A stretch of DNA of 64,000 bases from Candidatus Nitrosopelagicus sp. (GTDB lineage: Archaea; Thermoproteota; Nitrososphaeria; Nitrososphaerales; Nitrosopumilaceae), in assembly GCA_028345195.1 (NCBI GenBank), contig JAOMCX010000005.1, positions 1 through 64,000 on the forward strand, read 5' to 3'. Both the position numbers and the translations under genes were made by a program. Positions 60,648 through 64,000 of the stretch are shown piece after piece (within the stretch, counting starts at the first letter, position 1; each line of letters begins with the position of its first letter). Under the pieces are notes generated by a model that saw only the letters and a list, made by a program, of their open reading frames with translations, was not told the origin of the DNA and did no database searches.

Positions 60648-61394
60648 ATGAAAATAGTTCAATTATCTGATGTTCATTTTGGTGCACAATTTCGTGATGA
60701 TGTTTTCAATCAGGTAATTGATGAAGTTAACGAGTTATCTCCAGATGCTGTAATTCTTACTGGTGATTTAACAAATGAAGGTCTTAAAGAAGAATATGAA
60801 GGCTGCAAAGAACTAATTTCAAAATTAAATGTAAAAAAAATTATAGCGATTAGTGGTAATCATGATTATCGAAACACCGGATATCTACATTTTAAGAAAT
60901 ATTTTCCATTTCAGACAATCAATGAACTAAGTGATGATGTTGTTGTTGTAACACTTGGTACCGCTAGACCTGATCGTGATGAAGGTGAGGTTGGATATAG
61001 ACAAACATTGTGGCTTGAAAGAACCATGAAAAAATATGAAGATAAGGTAACAATCCTTGCAATGCATCATCACTTGATAGGAATTCCTGATACTGGTTCT
61101 GATAGATTGACAATTATTGATGCTGGAGATGTTTTACGTGCTACCTTAGATGCTAAAGTTAATCTTGTCTTATGTGGTCATAAACATAGACCTTGGATGT
61201 GGGATTTTAGTAATTTGCTCATTGCTAATGCTGGAACAACTTCCTCAAAGCGTGTAAGAGGATTCTTTGAAAACAGCTATAACATAATCACTATTGAAAA
61301 TAAAAAAATTCAGGTTGATCTTAAAATTATAGGTGGAAAAAGAACTCCTTTAGAAGATATTACAAAAAATTATGCTAGATTTGAAGATGATTAA
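60648..61394 (+). CDS. Calcineurin-like metallophosphoesterase
   Basis: 248 aa with the dimetal motifs LSDVHFG (6-12), GDLTNEG (about 39-45), GNHDYR (about 71-76), MHHH (about 140-143) and CGHKHRP (about 175-181). Hydrolyses a phosphoester, perhaps cyclic nucleotide or phospholipid headgroup as in the CpdA/UshA-type group. TATA-like ttaaatga is 25-30 nt before the ATG. Confidence 0.87.
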   Translation: MKIVQLSDVHFGAQFRDDVFNQVIDEVNELSPDAVILTGDLTNEGLKEEYEGCKELISKLNVKKIIAISGNHDYRNTGYLHFKKYFPFQTINELSDDVVVVTLGTARPDRDEGEVGYRQTLWLERTMKKYEDKVTILAMHHHLIGIPDTGSDRLTIIDAGDVLRATLDAKVNLVLCGHKHRPWMWDFSNLLIANAGTTSSKRVRGFFENSYNIITIENKKIQVDLKIIGGKRTPLEDITKNYARFEDD

Positions 61395-61860
61395 ATTGAA
61401 ATGTAAAGAATATCTTGCTGTGATTCTACCTATCACATTAATTTTATTTTTTTCACCTATGATAGCTCATTCTGATACATATTCTAACACGATTATTTCT
61501 ACAAATAATTCTCCTTATGACGTCTCTGTACAATACCAAATTAGAGATGCATCAAAAAATTTAGTTTGTGTAGTTGAATCTACAAAAATAAGTTATTTTG
61601 ACTCTATAGTAACTCGTGAATATTTAGATTCTCATCCTAGTCATACTACTATAGAGCAAAATAATGATTTAGTAAATTATGTATTAATCAATGATTCATG
61701 GCGACAAGGTGAAGGAGATAGTTTCTTATCTGCATTAAAACTAATGTTGGAGGATTATGAAAGAGGAAAACTCTTTAGTTTATTTTTTGCTACAACAAAT
61801 GGTTGTGCTGTTGAACCAGGAGACTTTGTTACAGTATATTGGAAAGTTTTCTATACGTAA
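61372..61860 (+). CDS. Secreted protein, 162 aa
   Basis: An N-terminal signal peptide (about 9-34, then AHSDTYSN) and a mature part that looks like a small beta-sandwich, with one Cys near 56 and one near 145. Overlaps the phosphoesterase by 23 bp; an ATG at 61387 is a second possible start. No family recognised. Confidence 0.6.
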   Translation: MLDLKMIKLKCKEYLAVILPITLILFFSPMIAHSDTYSNTIISTNNSPYDVSVQYQIRDASKNLVCVVESTKISYFDSIVTREYLDSHPSHTTIEQNNDLVNYVLINDSWRQGEGDSFLSALKLMLEDYERGKLFSLFFATTNGCAVEPGDFVTVYWKVFYT

Positions 61861-63180
61861 TTATTTTCTTGATAAAAGACTCGACGTGGATACAGCAAAA
61901 AATATCACCAATGGAACATATCTATAAGGATATACAAAATAAAAATTTGTAATCATTTCTAAAACTGGGGTGACTAAAATACTGCCACACATTAACACCA
62001 TTAATGAAATCGAGTTTCTACAACCATTCCTAGCTTTAAGAAATAGTCCCATTGATACAGGCAATAATAATAATAATAATAGCACATCAAATCTCAAATT
62101 AAATGCTAACGTTGTAAATCCAGTCACAAATTCTGTAGTATTAATATCAATAACATTCCCATAAATTGTATTAGAAAATTGAAAAATAATTATGCTAATT
62201 GCTAATACAACTAAATGTGAACCTATAACAAAAATCTTCTTTCTTTTTGGAATTTCTGAAAGTAATGTTATCATTATTGTAACAGGTAACATTAGAATTG
62301 TAATTGCTTTAGAAAAAATTGATAATATGTAAAAAATAGATGAGAATTTTGGTTTCTGAAAAATTAAATAAATTGAAAATACATAAAATAAAACCCAGAA
62401 ATTTTCATAAACTGCAATTGTATCATATGTATAAAATGTTGAACTTTGGAGAACTAAAACTACTGCTAAAAGCCCTGTAAAATTCTTTTTTGAAAAAGAT
62501 ACTGTCAAAAAATATGTTGTCACTAAAAGAAGAATGGTCGCTATATATGGAATTATCTTGATATTATCAAAAATCTCATCGGATGCTACTAGCAAAATCA
62601 TTCTAACATGTCTTGTCAATTGTTCTGTAACATACACATTCTCTGATTTTCCATCTGGCCAAATCTCTAATGCATCCTCAACAATTAGAAAATCTCCATA
62701 TTGATTTAATTCATAAATTGATAATTCATTTGCACTAATACTGATATAAATTGCTAAAATCACTATTAAGAAAATTAATGAATTTTTTCTTGATAAATCT
62801 GATGAAAGGATTTTTCGACAAAATTCTATAAATGAATCTGGTAATCTTTGTAAATAGTATAAAATTATTAGAGAAAAGATTATGATATTTGTTAGAATTA
62901 ATGGAATTCCTATAGGACCAATTTCTCCAGGTTCTAAAAACTCACTATCGCCAAATATTGATAAAATCAATCCTGGAAAAACCACTGATACAATACTTAG
63001 TAAAATCACAGTGAATCCAATGATAAAAATGAACCAAACAAATGAATTATTTGTATTAATCTCTGATTCTGAATTTAATTCTGAATTCTCATTATTCTTT
63101 TTATCATTTGATTTGGATTTCGAATGTTTTCCCAATGGTAAGAAATCATTATTCATGTATTTGTCTTTAATCAAATTCAA
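61861..63180 (-). CDS. Polytopic membrane protein, possible GT-C glycosyltransferase
   Basis: 439 aa. A charged, Asn/Ser-rich cytoplasmic start (about 1-45) precedes some ten transmembrane helices. The first extracellular loop is large (about 155-190; LNQYGDFLIVEDALEIWPDG) and acidic, as in GT-C enzymes such as the dolichyl-phosphate mannose/PMT group, but no certain catalytic motif is visible. Ends 1 bp from the convergent secreted-protein gene. Confidence 0.6.
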   Translation of the reverse strand: MNLIKDKYMNNDFLPLGKHSKSKSNDKKNNENSELNSESEINTNNSFVWFIFIIGFTVILLSIVSVVFPGLILSIFGDSEFLEPGEIGPIGIPLILTNIIIFSLIILYYLQRLPDSFIEFCRKILSSDLSRKNSLIFLIVILAIYISISANELSIYELNQYGDFLIVEDALEIWPDGKSENVYVTEQLTRHVRMILLVASDEIFDNIKIIPYIATILLLVTTYFLTVSFSKKNFTGLLAVVLVLQSSTFYTYDTIAVYENFWVLFYVFSIYLIFQKPKFSSIFYILSIFSKAITILMLPVTIMITLLSEIPKRKKIFVIGSHLVVLAISIIIFQFSNTIYGNVIDINTTEFVTGFTTLAFNLRFDVLLLLLLLPVSMGLFLKARNGCRNSISLMVLMCGSILVTPVLEMITNFYFVYPYRYVPLVIFFAVSTSSLLSRK

Positions 63181-63217
63181 GTTATACTAATTAACCAACA
63201 TAATCCAATCAGTTTGA

Positions 63218-63304
63218 GCGGGGGTCGCCTAGCCCGGTATGGCGTGAGATTGCTAATTTCATGTTCGCAAGAACTCGTGGGTTCAAATCCCTCTCCCCGC
63301 GCCA
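63218..63304 (+). tRNA. tRNA-Ser (GCU), CCA encoded
   Basis: Class II tRNA. The acceptor stem gcggggg/tccccgc has one G-U pair, and G73 is the Ser discriminator. The anticodon stem tgaga/tttca carries loop ttgctaa (anticodon GCT), with a long variable arm (gttcgcaagaac). The T stem gtggg/ccctc has one U-U mismatch at 50-64. CCA is encoded at 63302-63304. No intron. Confidence 0.93.
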
Positions 63305-63345
63305 GCTTTAATATTGACTTAATCATGGTATAATTTAGAAACAAA

Positions 63346-63507
63346 ATGGGACGTCGTAAAAGCCAAAAAATAGTAAAAACAGGTCCAAAAAATGTCACTA
63401 CTGGAATGTGTCCTTTATGTCAAACAATTGGTCGAATTTTCATTATTGGCCATGTTGGAGAAGAAAGAGCTAAATGTCCTGCATGTAATCAAGAATTTGA
63501 TTTATAG
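63346..63507 (+). CDS. Zinc-ribbon microprotein, 53 aa
   Basis: A basic start (MGRRKSQKIVKTGPK) and Cys pairs CPLC (22-25) and CPAC (44-47) around a hairpin (GRIFIIGHVGEERAK). The basic tail suggests RNA or ribosome binding. It lies 41 bp after tRNA-Ser, with a TATA-like stretch (gtataattta) about 20 nt before the ATG. Confidence 0.7.
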   Translation: MGRRKSQKIVKTGPKNVTTGMCPLCQTIGRIFIIGHVGEERAKCPACNQEFDL

Positions 63508-63558
63508 CTAGACTAAGCCCAACCATACCTTTTTAAAGAATTTTTTCAATATCAGATT

Positions 63559-63732
63559 ATGAGTTCTGAAGGCGAGGGAACAGTTTACGATAGAATCGAA
63601 AAACTTGAAGATGAAATTGCAACTTTACGGAATGAAATTGATGTAATAAAAAATGCTTTTAGAAATGAACTTGCAAGACACGAAGTTAAAATGATCAAAA
63701 AAGGTCATGACGTTTCGTCAATTATTGATTAA
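63559..63732 (+). CDS. Short coiled-coil protein, 57 aa
   Basis: Residues 9-45 form one amphipathic coiled-coil helix (YDRIEKLEDEI...). No other feature. A TATA-like ttttaaag is about 25-30 nt before the ATG. Its end overlaps the convergent SirB1-like gene by 11 bp. No family recognised. Confidence 0.55.
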   Translation: MSSEGEGTVYDRIEKLEDEIATLRNEIDVIKNAFRNELARHEVKMIKKGHDVSSIID

Positions 63733-64000
63733 TCTTTTCTCTAACTTCTCTGATTAATTCCAAAACAAAATCAACATCTTCTGCATTTGGTTCCATTTCC
63801 AAATATTTGTTAAGAAATTTTATTGAATCTTCATAATTTTTTAATTTTTCTTCCAAAATTCCCATATCTCGAATTTCATCAGGTGATTCTGGTAGTATCT
63901 CTAAAATCATTCTATTGCACATATTTGCCATTTCGTATGCAAACGAGTCTGTGTATGAATTTTTTAAATTTCTTAACATTCTTACTATTATTTTTTCATC
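63722..64000 (-). CDS. C-terminal part of a SirB1-type transglutaminase-like/TPR protein, cut by window edge
   Basis: Open to the right edge; the frame continues upstream of Met 63979 (DEKIIVR before MLRNLKN), so that Met is not the true start. The RMLRNLKNSY, then ILPESPDEIRDMGILEEKL and KYLEMEPNAEDV segments match the C-terminal TPR-like half of the SirB1 family. The catalytic transglutaminase half lies outside the window. Confidence 0.75.
   Translation of the reverse strand, partial: DEKIIVRMLRNLKNSYTDSFAYEMANMCNRMILEILPESPDEIRDMGILEEKLKNYEDSIKFLNKYLEMEPNAEDVDFVLELIREVREKINQ

Noticed and set aside
63177-63398. Minus-strand frame of 73 aa over tRNA-Ser
   Set aside because: It runs through a tRNA gene and reads tRNA stem sequence; it is not a gene.

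Overview
The window looks like one chromosomal stretch of a mesophilic, marine-type ammonia-oxidising archaeon (Nitrososphaerota/Thaumarchaeota, Nitrosopumilus-like). This is inferred from gene content, not from rRNA or amo genes, which are absent here. The DNA is very AT-rich. The information-processing genes are archaeal: TFB, aIF1A, aIF2-beta, aIF5A, SRP19/SRP54, Gar1, exosome Rrp4/41/42, SBDS, KEOPS subunits, topoisomerase VI, a histone and RNA polymerase subunit D. They sit beside Thaumarchaeota-typical items: a blue copper protein, ArnR1-like winged-helix regulators, ScpAB, a chlorite-dismutase-like protein and many tiny zinc proteins. Many genes have a TATA-like box 25-28 nt before the start codon, which points to leaderless mRNAs; GTG and TTG starts are common.

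Layout. 1-4.2 kb: thiL and a hexosephosphate mutase, tRNA-Thr, and a long membrane-anchored pentapeptide-repeat protein. 4.2-8.4 kb is the most accessory-looking part: small membrane proteins, a winged-helix regulator, two zinc-type proteins, a stand-alone AIPR-family putative anti-phage nuclease, a cupredoxin and tRNA-Cys. 8.4-12.2 kb: histone, TatD, S17e with an acidic tail, a MoaD-Cgi121 fusion, a THUMP protein and Sua5/YrdC (tRNA modification theme), and a second ArnR1-like regulator. 12.3-19.8 kb: mixed metabolism (purA, pyrF, uppS, Nudix) and small Zn proteins. 19.8-25.3 kb: a tight plus-strand run of aIF2-beta, DUF424, aIF1A, RIO1 kinase, KH protein, Top6B and Top6A. 25.3-28.5 kb: membrane Hsp20-like protein, small regulators, and methylthioadenosine/adenine salvage (mtnP, apt). 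28.5-33.8 kb: a large secreted beta-sandwich protein and a sufC/chlorite-dismutase-like/DUF1802/aldo-keto reductase operon. 33.8-37.2 kb: S8e-SRP19-Gar1-TFB and ScpA-ScpB.

37.3-42.5 kb: alcohol dehydrogenase, an intron-containing tRNA-Tyr, aIF5A, Dph6, SRP54 and CofE. 42.5-46.3 kb: two complete isopropylmalate-isomerase-type gene pairs in tandem, one archaeal-type and one bacterial-type. 46.3-52.1 kb: the rpoD-L18e-L13-S9 operon, divergent from the exosome superoperon (SBDS, Rrp4, Rrp41, Rrp42, L37Ae, Pcc1, prefoldin beta). 52.1-58.5 kb: XPF-type nuclease, Nob1, NAD kinase, a ferredoxin with a large extra N-terminal region, a CesA-like glycosyltransferase and a coiled-coil protein. 58.5-64 kb: a C2H2-like microprotein with a palindrome in its promoter, CPA2 antiporter, metallophosphoesterase, a polytopic membrane protein, tRNA-Ser, small ORFs and the C-terminal part of a SirB1-type protein cut by the window edge.

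There is no rRNA, insertion sequence, integrase or CRISPR array that I can recognise, and no gene-free stretch longer than 300 bases. The best candidates for something little described are the MoaD-Cgi121 fusion, the C2H2-like microprotein with its candidate operator, the lone AIPR nuclease, the duplicated LeuCD pairs, and uppS, whose conserved N-terminus extends upstream of any standard start codon.
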